In this document: positions 10,308-21,239 of the stretch, one piece after another | How the letters are laid out: each line of letters starts with the position of its first letter | Numbering within the stretch: position 1 is the stretch's first letter | Assembly (NCBI RefSeq): GCF_035046485.1 | Contig: NC_085138.1 | Span: 449,167,204 to 449,231,203, forward strand | DNA: 64,000 nucleotides | Source: Aedes albopictus | Lineage: Eukaryota > Arthropoda > Insecta > Diptera > Culicidae | Reading direction: 5' to 3' | Notes under the pieces: model-generated | The model's database searches: none | What the model was told of the DNA's origin: nothing | The model's input: the letters and a program-made list of their open reading frames with translations, nothing else | Position numbers and translations under genes: made by a program

Positions 10308-11110
10308 TAGGGGTCGCAGTACCGACCACTTTTGGTGAGTACCGGTATTTCGGTACTGGGGCTTACAGTACCGGTAGTACCGGTAAAATACCGATACTGG
10401 AAAAAAAAAATTCACTAAAAAGAAGAATAATCTATTTGCACAGAAAATCTCCAATTTACCAGGTATTTGTAAATTCCGGTTTTCAGGAATATTATAAAAG
10501 CTTACCAGAAAATACTAAATTAAACAAAAAATATAAATTGATAAAAAGATAGAAAAGAATAGAATTATGAAACTGTTTTTGGAATTATTGTTTAGCTTCT
10601 GCGCAGTTTCACAAGCAGTATCTTGGTCAGTCTAAAAAGAAACATGAACAACCTTACATGTACCAAACTCAGATAGATACTATCTATTAGATAGCTGCAA
10701 GGAGAAGATGGATTAAAATTTTACTGATTTTGTCTTGATGATGCTATCAACGGATTCTAAAACTAAATAAATAACCAGAAACCCCAATCTAACAAGTTTT
10801 ATTCTAAGCTAGTCAATCTATTTCCAAAATTAAACGTTTATTGAACCAATCATTGCTATGATATCCTGGATATCCTGCAGAATGGTTGCATATATGAAAT
10901 GTTTGTTCGTCAAAGTGCTTAGTTTTAGATGATTTCCTTTATTTCCATTACATTGGCTATAATAATGACCTGATTTCAGGAATTCTGAAGAGATTTTACG
11001 GTACCGAAAATACCGGTACCAAGGTTCAGTCAGTACCGGTATTTCGGTACCAAAAATTGGTCGGTAATACCGGTATTTTCGGTACCGGTACTACCGGTAC
11101 TACATCCCTA
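10308..11110. mobile_element. hAT-type nonautonomous element, 803 bp
   Basis: It is flanked by a perfect 8-bp duplication ACACAGAC (10300-10307 and 11111-11118). The termini are TAGGGGTCGCAGTACC on the left and, reversed, TAGGGATGTAGTACC on the right. Both subterminal regions are packed with palindromic GGTACCGGTA and TACCGGTATTT motifs, the sort of clustered sites to which hAT transposases bind. The interior is AT-rich and non-coding. Confidence 0.85.
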
Positions 11111-11118
11111 ACACAGAC

Positions 11119-13500
11119 ACAGCAAACAACTTCCAGATTATTTCTCCGAAAGCATTGCCGTCTGAGGGTGCCCATCCAAACGTGTAAACAACAGATGTTA
11201 TCACCAAGTCCAATAAAATCAATGATGGATGTAAAAGGTCACATGGAACATCCTGTCGCACGGATGGCGCTAGCTTGGAGCGTTGTTGGTTAACTATACC
11301 GAGTCAATAGACAATTCAGGATTCGATATGATAAGGATATCACCACCCGTATAATATAGATAGACAATAGACATGGTATGATTTTGTTCATCATCCAGGC
11401 TGGCAGATTCCTTGCCGTTAGCAAATGTGTGCAGAGAAGCATTGATGTATATCATGCCTTGATGGTGGAGAAGAAAGATAGATCGAGATGAAATAACTGT
11501 GATTTGTAAATATCAAAGTTAATGCATAAACAAAGAAACCAAAGAGTATTAAAAAAAAAAGATTTTCAGTCCAAGGTTCAAATTTTCAATGCCAAACGAA
11601 TAACTCATTGAGATACTTTTGTCGATGACGCAAAGCCTACGCAACAACAAAATAAGATTATGTTAATGCCAAGATAATTATCCTGGTTAACCGACCTGTT
11701 GATATAATACCAGGCTTTGGTAAGCTGCAGTTAAGTCATTTAATTTTGCATACAGAGGTGGATCAGCTGTTTTAAACTGATTGTTGTTCAACCCTGGCAA
11801 CACGTTTATTCAATCTATCATTCCTTTCCCATAGACGAGCCAAATTCGTCAACCTAGCGCCGTCTAACCCATCGAATATCAAACGGATCAAAACGTTCAC
11901 TAATCAGTACTCTTCGTTGCCTATGTGGTACTGTGACACCAGGAGTCAGAACGCAGGCACGGACTCAAATCAAGGGACGCCTCTGGAGAACGTTGCGTAC
12001 AAGCAAACTTATGACAATCATAAAACCCAGATTTTAGCACTTGGTGCAATGCTCACCACCACAGTTGGGTCCGTGTATGCACGTATCGTTTGACCTTATC
12101 GGTTGGCCTCTATGCTGCTTCTGCTGCTGCTACTATGCTGCTGACCTCGTTTGAGAATGGTTCACTGCCATGCAACACGTGTTTGCTTGCAGTTTCACCC
12201 TCAGGAAGCGTACAAATCACTGATTTGCCTCTCTCTGGAGCAGGTCCCCATTGTTGTTGGTCGTAGCTGGCACTAGTGCTGAACCATCGAAGAATGCTGT
12301 TCTAAGCTAAACAATACAGGCTAGTACAGATCAGCTTGATGCTGCTGCTGCTTGTCGATAGGTTCTAGGTCGACAGGGGCTGCTGAACCGCATCAAATTA
12401 ATGAGTCGATATCAAAACTTGACTCGACACCCTGAGGTGATTCTTGCTTTCCTACAGCGGATCGGGGCAAAGCGTGCTCTCTGAAGAAAAAATTGATTCT
12501 AAATATGTATATCCTAGACAACATCATCAGTTACATGGATTCAGACAAATAATTTCAAGTTATGAGAAAAATACAAAATAGTACGGCTTTCTCTACTAAC
12601 CATACAAATTGCAAATGCAATGCGGAATACGGGGGCACAACCAATCGCTCTCAAATTTTGTGAAGTTGTTTTGGACGCTGAAGAGTCGACCATGTTAACC
12701 CAGTCTACTACCTATCCTCTCCCACTAACAAACTTCCTTCCTGTGACAACAGTGGACGTGCAGAGGTACACATGGTCTCTAGTAGCAACGGATATTGCAC
12801 TAACAATCCTTTCCTTCCTCGGCCACCGTAAGGACATGGCCGACGCCGATACTGACAACATGATTTTTTGAACCCTCAAACGTGCACATTGAAGATGCAA
12901 AGCTACACCAGTGCACTTTTGGTTGTGCAATTTTTGCTAATTTTTTATGCCCTACATAACAACAGGGAGAGCTAGGGTTTCGAACTACTTGGGCACTCGG
13001 GTCAATTCCCGGCACCTCACTGCAAAACAAATCAAAATCAAAACAAATAACGCATATTTTCCAAACGCACTTACGTAGGTAATCATCTTCCGCAACATTT
13101 CCGCAACGGAATCCTCAAACAATGAGCTACACGTTCACTCTGAAACCGCCCAAGTGCTCAAAACAATTATCACACGCAGGCTAGTGCACTTCGTCAGCAC
13201 AAAGATGTGCGCCGAAGTGATTTCCCATTTGATTTTGCTGAAAGTTCGCACTGATGCCGGGAATTGGCGCTGGACTAGGTGAAGTAAGCCTGTTCAAAAT
13301 CAACTTTTCGGCAGACAATCTTCACATCAATCACTGTTAACAAGTTTACGCAATAAGGTATCTGATTCAGATGGAAGAAGTGGACGAAAACGGTCGTTTC
13401 GTTGTGAATTTAGGTAATACACAATTTTGTTTACATGTTGTGCCGGAAATGGGGTAAAAACCCTATTCAAAACCAATATTGCACATAAGAGAATGTAATA
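11119..13500. other. Complex sequence without a recognised gene
   Basis: This is about 2.4 kb of comparatively balanced composition. The longest frames (83 codons at 12620 plus, 76 codons at 12800-13030 minus) overlap and match no family I know. Short GCTGCTGCT runs occur near 12115-12145 and 12340-12350. It could contain host regulatory or untranslated sequence, but nothing in it proves this. Confidence 0.35.
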
Positions 13501-13620
13501 ATGACGGTAACTGTAGCAACAGCGTTTAGGAGGCGTTTATACGGGAAAGCAAAGGGAGGTTGCAAGGGCGTTTCAAGGGGGTCCCAGGGGTGTCTACTCG
13601 TAAGACAAAATAAAATTCCT
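13500..13620. repeat. GTTTCAGGGG-type repeat, short
   Basis: Units such as GCGTTTCAAGGGGGTCCC precede the diverged duplication. This is the same class as at 3595 and 16620. Confidence 0.5.
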
Positions 13621-15303
13621 TGAGGTTTTCAGGTTTTTCCAGGGCGAAATTTTAAAAGATTATAATTCATAAACTAGTCAACATTTAATAAAATTTCCTC
13701 AAAAACTATACAGAAATATCCCCAAAACTTAAGTAAAAGCTTTAAGAAAAATTGCGCAAACTTTATTATTCAAGAGATTTTGCCAAATCTCAGAATTCTT
13801 TCTCTTTGTTTAACAAAATTCTTTCGATTATAGACACATTTCCGGGATGAACCTGCCTACGGCAGAAAATCCTCGAATAAAGAGATATAAAATAAAGAGA
13901 AATGAAAGGTTATAAACGCATTCCACGCAATTCACACCGCGATTTTTGAACTTCATTGAACGATATTTCCGGGTTCTTGCTGTCAATTTTGATTCTTTTT
14001 ACACCAAAATGAAGATAATTACTCTTCGAATAGTACCTGAAATTTTGAAAACTGCTTCTAAAAAGCAGCACATTTCTTGACGTTCGGTCAAAATACGTCA
14101 TGTTTTTGCGATGGTGTCCCATTACGCTGCATTTCTTGATTTCTTTCGAAGTACAAAGGTCCAATTCCCAATTAGAAAGCATAAAATGAATCTTCTATTC
14201 AAATCTGATCGTTTGATATGCTGGTTAGCATGTATTTAACAACATAACAATTTTTGGAAGCAAAAGTTTGATTCTCGCGCAAAACGTAACGCTTGAAATG
14301 TGTCATAATACAAAAATTGGTTAAAGAATATATCTAGATTTTGCCCAGAGTTCTTTTGGGCTAATTGCAAGAAATTGCTTTGACTTATATGTAACATTCT
14401 AAAAAATCAGAAAGAAAAAAAACATTCTGGAGTTCAATCATCAATTCCACAAACGATATGGCAGTGTAATTCCTTACACAGTTTTGAAAATGAACTTGGA
14501 TGTCTTATCCCTGTGCTGGTGGTGTAGTAATTATGAGATTTCGAAGTTCTACCTATGATTCTTCCTTGAATACCTTCCGGTATTCGTCCTGGGACTTTTT
14601 TCTTGGAATTTTCAAAGTTTTTTTTTACTTTCTCCAGTTTTTCCAAGTAGATCCAAATGTTTTTATGTATTTGCTTCCGTAAGTAGTGTCGGTGTTCTGT
14701 CAGCATTTCTGACAGTTGTTCGTTGGATTTCTACCACAGTTCATCCCAGGATTTTAGCAGGTATTTTTCACGGGGTATCTCTTAGAGTATGGACCCACGG
14801 GATTCCTTCCAGAGTTTGTCGCTGGTTTTCTTCCGGAGATTATTCCATTTTTTTTTCCAAAAATCTTCCAGGAATTTTCTAAGTTGATTCGGGATAGTTT
14901 TCCAACAGTTTCCTCTGGATGTTAGCAGAAGTTCTTTCAGGGTTTCCTCCAGAAAGTTTTCAAATATTTCAGGATTTAGCCCGTAGTTTTTCCCCGGATC
15001 TCTCTTAGAGGTGTTCAGGGTTTCTCATTCTGGAATTGCACTTAGAACTTTTTTCCGAAATATCCCAGGTTCTCTCAGGATTTCTTTCGAAGTTCATCTC
15101 GAGATTTCTACAATAAGTCTTTGTGGAGTTTTTCGCAAAACTTGACAGGGATTTATTACAAGAAAGCTCTTAAGTTATTCCAGGAGACATTTCAAGAAAA
15201 CTCTTTGAAAAAATCCTGCAAGAACTCCAGGAGCAACTATTAACCCTCTAATACCAAAATTTTTGATTCCGATCTAAATAAACGAAAAATGTCTAGAATC
15301 GAT

Positions 15304-15427
15304 TTAACCCTAAAAGGGATACCTTCATGGCCCCAGTATCGTCACCTCGCTGAGTGTGTTCCATCAAAGACGAGCTCTGAAAGGCACCTGGGGTCCAATG
15401 GACACCAGGTATCCCTTTTAGGGTTAA
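15304..15427. mobile_element. Nested TTAA MITE, 124 bp
   Basis: TTAACCCTAAAAGGGATACC begins at 15304 and its inverse ends at 15427, with TTAA on both sides. It lies near the left end of the larger TTAA element. The 96-residue frame starting at 15289 merely reads across it. Confidence 0.85.
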
Positions 15428-15763
15428 ACATGTTTTGGACGATGATTCTTTTCAATTCTCGATTTAGTGAATTTTGGTATTTGATTTTTCTAATTTTCAT
15501 TTTTGAACATCCCTACACTTTTATATTTCCCCTGGAAGCCTATTTGGCATGCCGATTTTTTAAGATGAAAACATTTTGAGATTTTATGATTGTTAAAATA
15601 TTTTTATTTCAATTTTTTCCAAAAATATTTTCCGTGCAACTTTTAAGAAAATCTTTAGTATGTATTCAACTCCCTTAAACTTTTTTTATTATAATAGAAT
15701 GAATGAGGAAACATTTAAAATACGTTAATTAATGCATTTGATCGAAACAAAAGAAACGACATC

Positions 15764-16015
15764 TTAAGGACAAACGTCTTGAAATCCCGGTTCAACAGTG
15801 CATCGAAACTTCAGACGCACAAATTTCAAGAAGCAAGCTTCAAATAACAATGAATTTTATTATTCCGTTCTTGCTCACTTGTAATAAGCTTAAAATAAGA
15901 AGCTCAGGTGCGCTGGTTTTGTTTACGAAGAGATTTGTGCCCTCAAAATCGTGAGTAGGTGCCAAAGTCGGCCATTGTGGCGGCCATATTGGGATTCTAA
16001 CAAGTCTGTTCTTAA
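15764..16015. mobile_element. Nested TTAA MITE, 252 bp
   Basis: It is bordered by TTAA at 15764-15767 and 16012-16015, with the ends TTAAGGACAAACGTCTTG and, inverted, TTAAGAACAGACTTGTTAG. The homologous host element at 63 kb lacks it and shows a single diverged TCTA at the corresponding place. A stand-alone relative of exactly the same length (252 bp) lies at 61804-62055 in reverse orientation. Confidence 0.82.
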
Positions 16016-16619
16016 AGGTGATCAAAACATCAATTTTTCAATGATGACACCAAAAACCATTTTGAGATATACAGAACAGTCCTAAATATCAGCTTAAAAT
16101 ATAACAAAATGATTGCCCAGGCAAGAAAAAATACAAAAATCTATAACCCGTCTAAAGGTGGGGTTGAGTATTAGAGGGTTAAGGAAATCCCAAAAGGAGC
16201 ATCCAGAATCTCGGCGTGAATTCTGGTAGATTCCGAGAAGTGCATTCCCAGAGGTCGAACCCCGAAAAAATCTGTATAAAATATCCGGGAGGAATACCAA
16301 AAGAAATTCCAAGTCAAATGGCGTAAAAAATATATGGAAAGAATCCATTGTGAAATTTCTGAAAAAAACCTTGTAGCCTTATTCATACCAACGATGTGGT
16401 AAACTCTGTGGACTCTATTTCTGAGTAGATCTACAAATAGTTAGCTTCAACAACGAATTCAAATAAGCAGAGATTTTATACGACCCAATGCATGTTTAAT
16501 TTTTTTATCGGTGCAAAATTTCCCGAGTATTCACGATATTCCCTGCGTATTTCAGGTTTTTCCCTTTTTAATAAATTCCCTGAGGATTCCCGGTTTTCTA
16601 GGTTTTTCTGGTAGTAGAC

Positions 16620-16904
16620 ATGTGGTTTCAGGAACCAGAAAGTCTCAAGGGCGATTAAGGAGGATCTTTGAGGGCTTCAAGGCGTTCCAGGTAGTCGCTT
16701 CAGAGGGACTCACGGGGTTTCCATGGGGCCTCATGGGTCCTTTAAGGGGTTTCATGTGGCGATTAAGGGGCTCTCATAAGCGTTTACGGAGATCCAAGGG
16801 TATTTCAGGGGGTATCTGGAGATCTTCAGGGGATTTCTGTGACGCTTCAGGGGGTCTTAGGAACGTTTCAGGTAATCCAAAGGAGTTTGAGGGGGGAATA
16901 GTCG
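16620..16904. repeat. GTTTCAGGGG-type repeat
   Basis: Degenerate units such as TTTCAGGGGGTATCTGGAG occur throughout. A plus-strand frame of 162 codons (16511-16999) runs through this repeat and into the adjoining SINE. Its Gly/Arg/Phe-rich composition is that of the repeat, so I do not call it a gene. Confidence 0.65.
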
Positions 16905-17163
16905 GAGATCATCTTCTTCTTTACGGCTCTACGTCACCACTGGGACTTGGCCTGCCTCGCTTCAACTTAGTGTTCTTTGAGCACTTTCACAGTTATTGAT
17001 TGAAGGGCTTTCTTTGCCTGCCATTGCATGAATTTGTATGTTGTGAGGCAAGTACAATGATACACTATGCCCAGGGAGTCGAGAAAATTTTCCCGACCGA
17101 AACGGGAATCGAACCCGCCGTCTCCGGATTGGCGATCCATAGCCTTAACCACTAGGCCCATTT
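16905..17163 (-). mobile_element. tRNA-headed SINE (family A), near complete
   Basis: The minus-strand head has an A box (GGGCCTAGTGGTTAAGG) and a perfect B box (GGTTCGATTCC). The body contains CAATGGCAGGCAAAGAAAG and GTGCTCAAAGAACACTAAG, and the tail reads GTAGAGCCGTAAAGAAGAAG. The same body is found at 1-175, 19662-19905 and, split, at 27905-31010. Confidence 0.78.
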
Positions 17164-17249
17164 ACCCCCATTTTAAAAGTTTATAATTTATAAATTAGTC
17201 AAAGTTTTATAAAATGTCCTCAAAAACTATACAGGAATATCCTCAAAAC

Positions 17250-17604
17250 TTAAGGCGAAACTAAAAGCATTTCCTCATTTTTTTGGTTTTTGATTTTTAT
17301 TAAATAACGAAGCAATATTTTCAAAATCGGGTTTCGTACACATGTAGAGTATGGATCAAGGTATCTTCTGAATTCATTTGGGGTGGAAAATATTTTCCAT
17401 TTTTGCAGAAACCATTTTTTGTGAAATTTTGTTCAAAAATGGTTTCTGCAAAAACGAAAAATATTTTCCACCTCCAAAAAATTCAAAAGATACCTTGATC
17501 CAGACTCTACATGTGTACAAAAACCGAGTTAGAAAATATTGCTTCGTTATTTAATAAAAAATCAAAAACCAGGAAGTGAGGAAATGCTTCCAGTTTCGCC
17601 TTAA
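17250..17604. mobile_element. TTAA fold-back MITE (GGCGAAACTGGAAG family), copy 1
   Basis: TTAAGGCGAAACT at the left and AGTTTCGCCTTAA at the right enclose 355 bp whose two halves are largely complementary. Copy 1 of the duplication reads CCCCAAAACTTAAGTAAAAG at the same site (about 13721-13740): the exact empty target with one TTAA. A second member is at 25544-25900. Confidence 0.92.
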
Positions 17605-18539
17605 GTAAAAATTTTAAGAAAAAAATGCGCAAACTTTATTGTTTAAGAAATTCCGCCAAATCGCCAAATTCTCTCAAATTCTTTTGAACAGTTCAATCAG
17701 CAAGTCCACAGACGAGATGAGAGTGTAATTCCCTACACAGTTTTGAAAATGAACTTGGATGTCTTTTCCCTGTTCTGAAGGTGTATTAGTGTTGAAATTT
17801 CGAAATTCTACCCATGATTCTTCCTTGAATTCCTTCCGGTATTCGTCCGTGGACTTATACCGCAATTCCTCCTTTATATTCTTTCCAAGTTTCTCGTAGA
17901 ATTTATTCTTGAAATTTTCAAAACTTTTTTTTTAACTTTCTCCAGTTTTTCCAAGTTGATCCAGAGGTTTTTACGTATTTGCTGCCGTAAGTGGTTTCGG
18001 TGTTCTGTCAGGATTTCTGACAGTTGTTCCCGCGATTTCTATCACAGTTCCTGCCAGGATTTCAGCAGGTGTTTTTCACGAGTAACTCTTAGAGTATGGA
18101 CACACGGGATTCCTTCCAGAGTTTGTCGCTGGTTTTCTCCCAGAGATTATTCCAATTTTTTTCTAAAAATCTTTCAGGAATTTTCTAAGTGGATTCGGGA
18201 TAGTTTTCCAACAGTTTCCTCTGGATGTTTGCAGAAGTTCTTTCAGAGATTTCTTCAGATATTTCAGAATTTAGCCCGTAGTTTTTCCCGGATTTCTCTT
18301 AGAAGAGTTCAGGGTTTCTCATTAAATTTTGTTAATATTTGCTTCTGGAATTGCACTTAGAACTTTTTTCCGAAATATCCCAGGTTCTCTCAGGATTTCT
18401 TTCAAAGTTCATCTCGAGATTTCTACAATAAGTCTTTGTGAAGTTTTTCGCAAAACTAGACAGGGATTCGTTCAGATACTTTTCCGGGAATTTATTACAA
18501 GAAAGCTCTCAAGTTATTCCATGAGACACTTCAAGAAAA

Positions 18540-18596
18540 TGTGTGAAGAATTAGTATAAGTTAAAATTCACGAACAAAAATAAACAAAAAAAAATA
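18540..18596 (+). mobile_element. 57-bp retroposed 3' tail with 12-bp target duplication
   Basis: The block contains AGAATTAGTATAAGTTAAAA and ends in an A-rich tail. It is bracketed by a perfect ACTTCAAGAAAA duplication (18528-18539 and 18597-18608). Copy 1 of the duplicated region has one such block and no insert. It appears to be a very short 5'-truncated retroelement end. A sister copy is at 19573-19623. Confidence 0.8.
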
Positions 18597-19129
18597 ACTT
18601 CAAGAAAACTCTTTGAAAAAATCCTGCAAGAACTCCAGGAGCAACTATTAAATAAATCCCAAAAAGAGCATCCAGAATCTCGGGGTGATTTCTGGTAGAT
18701 TCTGAGAAGGGCATATCCAGAGCTCGAACCCCGAAAAAATCTGTAAAAATATTCAGGGAGGAATTCAAGAAGGAATACCAAAATATGGAAAGAATCTTGT
18801 GAAAAATCCTGGGGGTATTTCAATAATTATTTCCAAAGAAATTCCAGAAAGAATCCTTGGCGAAATTTCTTTAAAAATCTTTGTAGCCTTATCTATACCA
18901 ACAAAGTAGTAAATTCTGTGGCCTCTATTTCTGAGTAGATCTACAAGTAGTAAAGTTCGCTACTTTTTATTCATACGAACCAATGTTTTATTTTTTTATC
19001 GGTGCAAAATTTCCCTGAGCATTCACGATATTCCCTGAGTATTTCAGGTTTTTCCCTGTTAAACAAAATTCTCTCAGGATTCCCGGTTTTCCAAGTTTTC
19101 CCAGGTAGTAGACGCATGGTTTTAGGAAC

Positions 19130-19470
19130 CAGGAAGTCTCAAGGGCTTATGGAGTCACAAGGGGTTTAAGAGTTCCAGGGCCATCTCAAAGGGCTTCAGG
19201 GGGTTCCAGGTAGTCGCTTCAGAGGGACTCACGGGGTTTCCATGGGGCTCATGGGTCCTTTAAGGGGTATCTGGGGCGTTCCAGGGGGTTTCTTGGGGCA
19301 TTTTAGGGAGCATTTACGGGGATTTCTGTGACGCTTCAAGGAGTCCTAGGGACGTTTCACTGAATCCAAAGGGGTTTCAGGAATACCCGGAGATCCCAGG
19401 GGGGGTTAATAGAGCTTAAGGGGCGCCTAATGGGGTTACATGAGCGTTTCAGGAAGTCCCAGTCATGGCC
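19130..19470. repeat. GTTTCAGGGG-type repeat
   Basis: Repeats such as GGGCTTCAGGGGGTTCCAGG and GTTTCAGGAATACCCGG follow the end of duplication copy 2. Non-coding. Confidence 0.6.
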
Positions 19471-19572
19471 AATGTCGCATGCTGCCGTCACTCACTACAT
19501 TTTTGTTATTGGCCTTGAATATAGCATGTGACCCCATGATTGTAATACAAAGATGATGTGAGTATGAAATAA

Positions 19573-19623
19573 GTGTAGAATTAGCATAAGTTAAAATACA
19601 CGTTAATAGAAATTAAAAAAAAA
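19573..19623 (+). mobile_element. 51-bp retroposed 3' tail with 10-bp target duplication
   Basis: It contains TAGAATTAGCATAAGTTAAA and an A-rich end, flanked by a perfect TATGAAATAA duplication (19563-19572 and 19624-19633). The core sequence is shared with 18540-18596, so both derive from the 3' end of one retroelement family. Confidence 0.8.
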
Positions 19624-19651
19624 TATGAAATAACAGTTTCGCAACATAGAT

Positions 19652-19915
19652 CTGGAGCTCCTGGGGTCTCTAAATAGTCTTGTGGTTAAGGCTATGGATC
19701 GCCAATCCGGAGACGGCGGATTCGATTCCCGTTCTGGTTGGTAAAATTTCCTCGACTCGCTGGGCTTAGGGCTAACAATATACAAATTCATGCATAGGCA
19801 GGCAAAGGAAGCCCTTCAATTAATAACTTTGGAAATGCTCAACACTAAGTTGAAGCGAGGCAGGCCATGTCCCAGAGGGGCCGTAGTACCACAAAGAAAA
19901 AGAACCTGGAGCTCC
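19652..19915 (+). mobile_element. tRNA-headed SINE (family A) with target duplication
   Basis: The element at about 19662-19905 has the A box TAGTCTTGTGGTTAAGG, the B box GATTCGATTCCCG, and the family A body through GGCAGGCCATGTCCCAG to an A-rich end. CTGGAGCTCC is duplicated at 19652-19661 and 19906-19915. The 62- and 68-codon frames over it are accidental. Confidence 0.82.
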
Positions 19916-20099
19916 AGTAATTCCAGAAAACTGCAAAAGAATCATGCAGGTAGCTCTAGAACCGGAAGTGTGAGAGTGTATTTTCTACTTTCCTGAGGGT
20001 AGAGGATCGAATCGAATGATCTCCATCCTGGGCGATTTCCCGCTATCGCCTTGATCTATGGCCAGATAGCATCAAGAGAATGGGGGACAGATATTTTCG

Positions 20100-20743
20100 G
20101 AACAAATGTCAGCGGCGTTTTCGAGGGTCTGAGGGGATTTTCGAAGGCATTGCAGAGGGGTTCGGAGGATTTTCGACGGTTTTCGAAGGTTTCTGAGGGT
20201 CTCAGGTGCGTTATTTAGGGTACGAGGGGGTTTTTAGGGGGATTTTGGAGGATGTTTCAGAGGATTTTCGGCAGGTTTCAGAAGCGTTATGTAGTCGTTT
20301 TCGGGGGTTTCTGAGGGTCCCAGGTGCGTTACATGGGGTCCGAGGGGATTTCAGGAGGATTTCAGAGGCATAGCTGGAAGCCTCAGAGTATATTTGGCGG
20401 ATTTCAGAGGCCCAGGCCGTTTACTTGGGTTTCAGAGGGTCTTAGGAGCGTTACATGGAGTCCGTGGAGGTTTTAGAGGGATTTCGTAGGTAATAGGAAG
20501 ATTTTTAGAGATCTCTTCACAAAAATACATGAAATTCTTTGAGCCGCCCTGAAATGCCTTGAAGCTATCAGAATAAATTTGAAATGCCTCTGAAACCCAT
20601 GGGAACGAAATGAAAACGCTTCAGAAACCCCCTGAAATGCATCAGAAAACCTTTTGAAACATTCCTGAAATCCTACCAAACACCCCTAAAACCTCTTGGA
20701 ACGCCCTTAAACGTTCTCTCTGAAATGCCCCTGAAACCCATTA
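20100..20743. repeat. GTTTCAGGGG-type repeat, large block
   Basis: Units such as TTTCGGGGGTTTCTGAGGG run on the plus strand to about 20500 and then switch to the complement (CCTGAAACC and similar). It is interrupted by the pogo-like MITE at 20744-20934 and continues to about 21150. Confidence 0.65.
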
Positions 20744-20934
20744 TACAGTCCAACCTCCATGAGTCGATGTTCCTTGACTCGATATCGACTCATGGAGGTA
20801 AATTTTTCTATACTGAAAAATAATTTCTGGGTTACTATGTTGGTCCCCCCAAAAAGCTTCCCAAAGGATTATTGTTCCACTACTTGATATTTTCTTGAGT
20901 CCCTTCAATATCGACTCATGGAGGTTTTACTGTA
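20744..20934. mobile_element. TA-flanked MITE, pogo/Tigger-like termini, 191 bp
   Basis: TACAGTCCAACCTCCATGAG at the left is mirrored by CTCATGGAGGTTTTACTGTA at the right, with TA at both borders. Termini starting CAGT with a TA target are typical of pogo-type members of the Tc1/mariner group. An internal ATATCGACTCATGG motif is repeated. No coding frame. Confidence 0.82.
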
Positions 20935-21150
20935 ATTCCCTTTAAAAGCTCCAGAGAGTTCTCCCTCCTTTCAGTTAATCGCCCTTTATGCCCCTTGAAA
21001 GATCCCTGAAAACCCCTCATAAAATTGAAACGCTCCTGAAAACAGCAACAAAACCGGACGGCTGCTGAAATCCCCTGAAACAACCCCCTGAAACCCTGTA
21101 GAACCGACTTTTTTGGGTTCTCTGGAAACCTTCTGAAAAAGCCCTCAAAC
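20935..21150. repeat. Complementary CCTGAAACC-type repeat
   Basis: Reverse-strand continuation of the GTTTCAGGGG-type block, with CCCCTGAAA and CCCTGAAAACCCC units. Confidence 0.55.
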
Positions 21151-21239
21151 AAGATCAGTTCTAGCGAACTAGATTTCTTGATTTGATGTATGCACAATTT
21201 CCTCTTTTCATGCTCTTTTTAATTCATGCAATCCCAGCA

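Larger units (their letters stand above)
15240..16182. mobile_element. TTAA MITE (CCCTCTAATACC termini) carrying two smaller MITEs
   Basis: The left end is TTAACCCTCTAATACC at 15240 and the right end GTATTAGAGGGTTAA, finishing at 16182: inverted repeats inside a TTAA duplication, as in piggyBac-type elements. Copy 2 of the surrounding duplication has a single TTAA at the same place (about 18648-18651), a direct empty site. Two further TTAA elements (15304-15427 and 15764-16015) are inserted within it. A second, end-truncated copy is at 63009-63505 in opposite orientation. Confidence 0.88.
13650..16620. repeat. Diverged duplication, copy 1
   Basis: 13650-13800 matches 17170-17660, 14430-15240 matches 17695-18660, and 16183-16620 matches 18655-19110, in the same order and orientation. 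Copy 1 has about 620 extra bases at 13815-14430 and a nested MITE block at 15240-16182. Copy 2 has a TTAA MITE at 17250-17604 and a 57-bp retroposed tail at 18540-18596. The copies are therefore mutual controls for each other's insertions. No coding frame is conserved between them. Confidence 0.8.
17170..19110. repeat. Diverged duplication, copy 2
   Basis: Counterpart of 13650-16620. It retains the unfilled TTAA where copy 1 carries the 15240-16182 element, and it carries its own insertions at 17250-17604 and 18540-18596. The frames of 134 and 76 codons at 17956-18559 are Ser/Arg/Phe-rich, are not conserved as frames in copy 1, and show no domain. Confidence 0.8.

Noticed and set aside
16511..16999. 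162-codon plus-strand frame
   Set aside because: It runs from the duplicated non-coding block through GTTTCAGGGG repeats into a SINE, and no such frame is kept in the paralogous copy.
17085..17163. tRNA genes at the B-box-bearing sites (also 19680, 34640, 41585, 4760)
   Set aside because: They are heads of repeated SINE families with attached bodies, not free tRNA genes.
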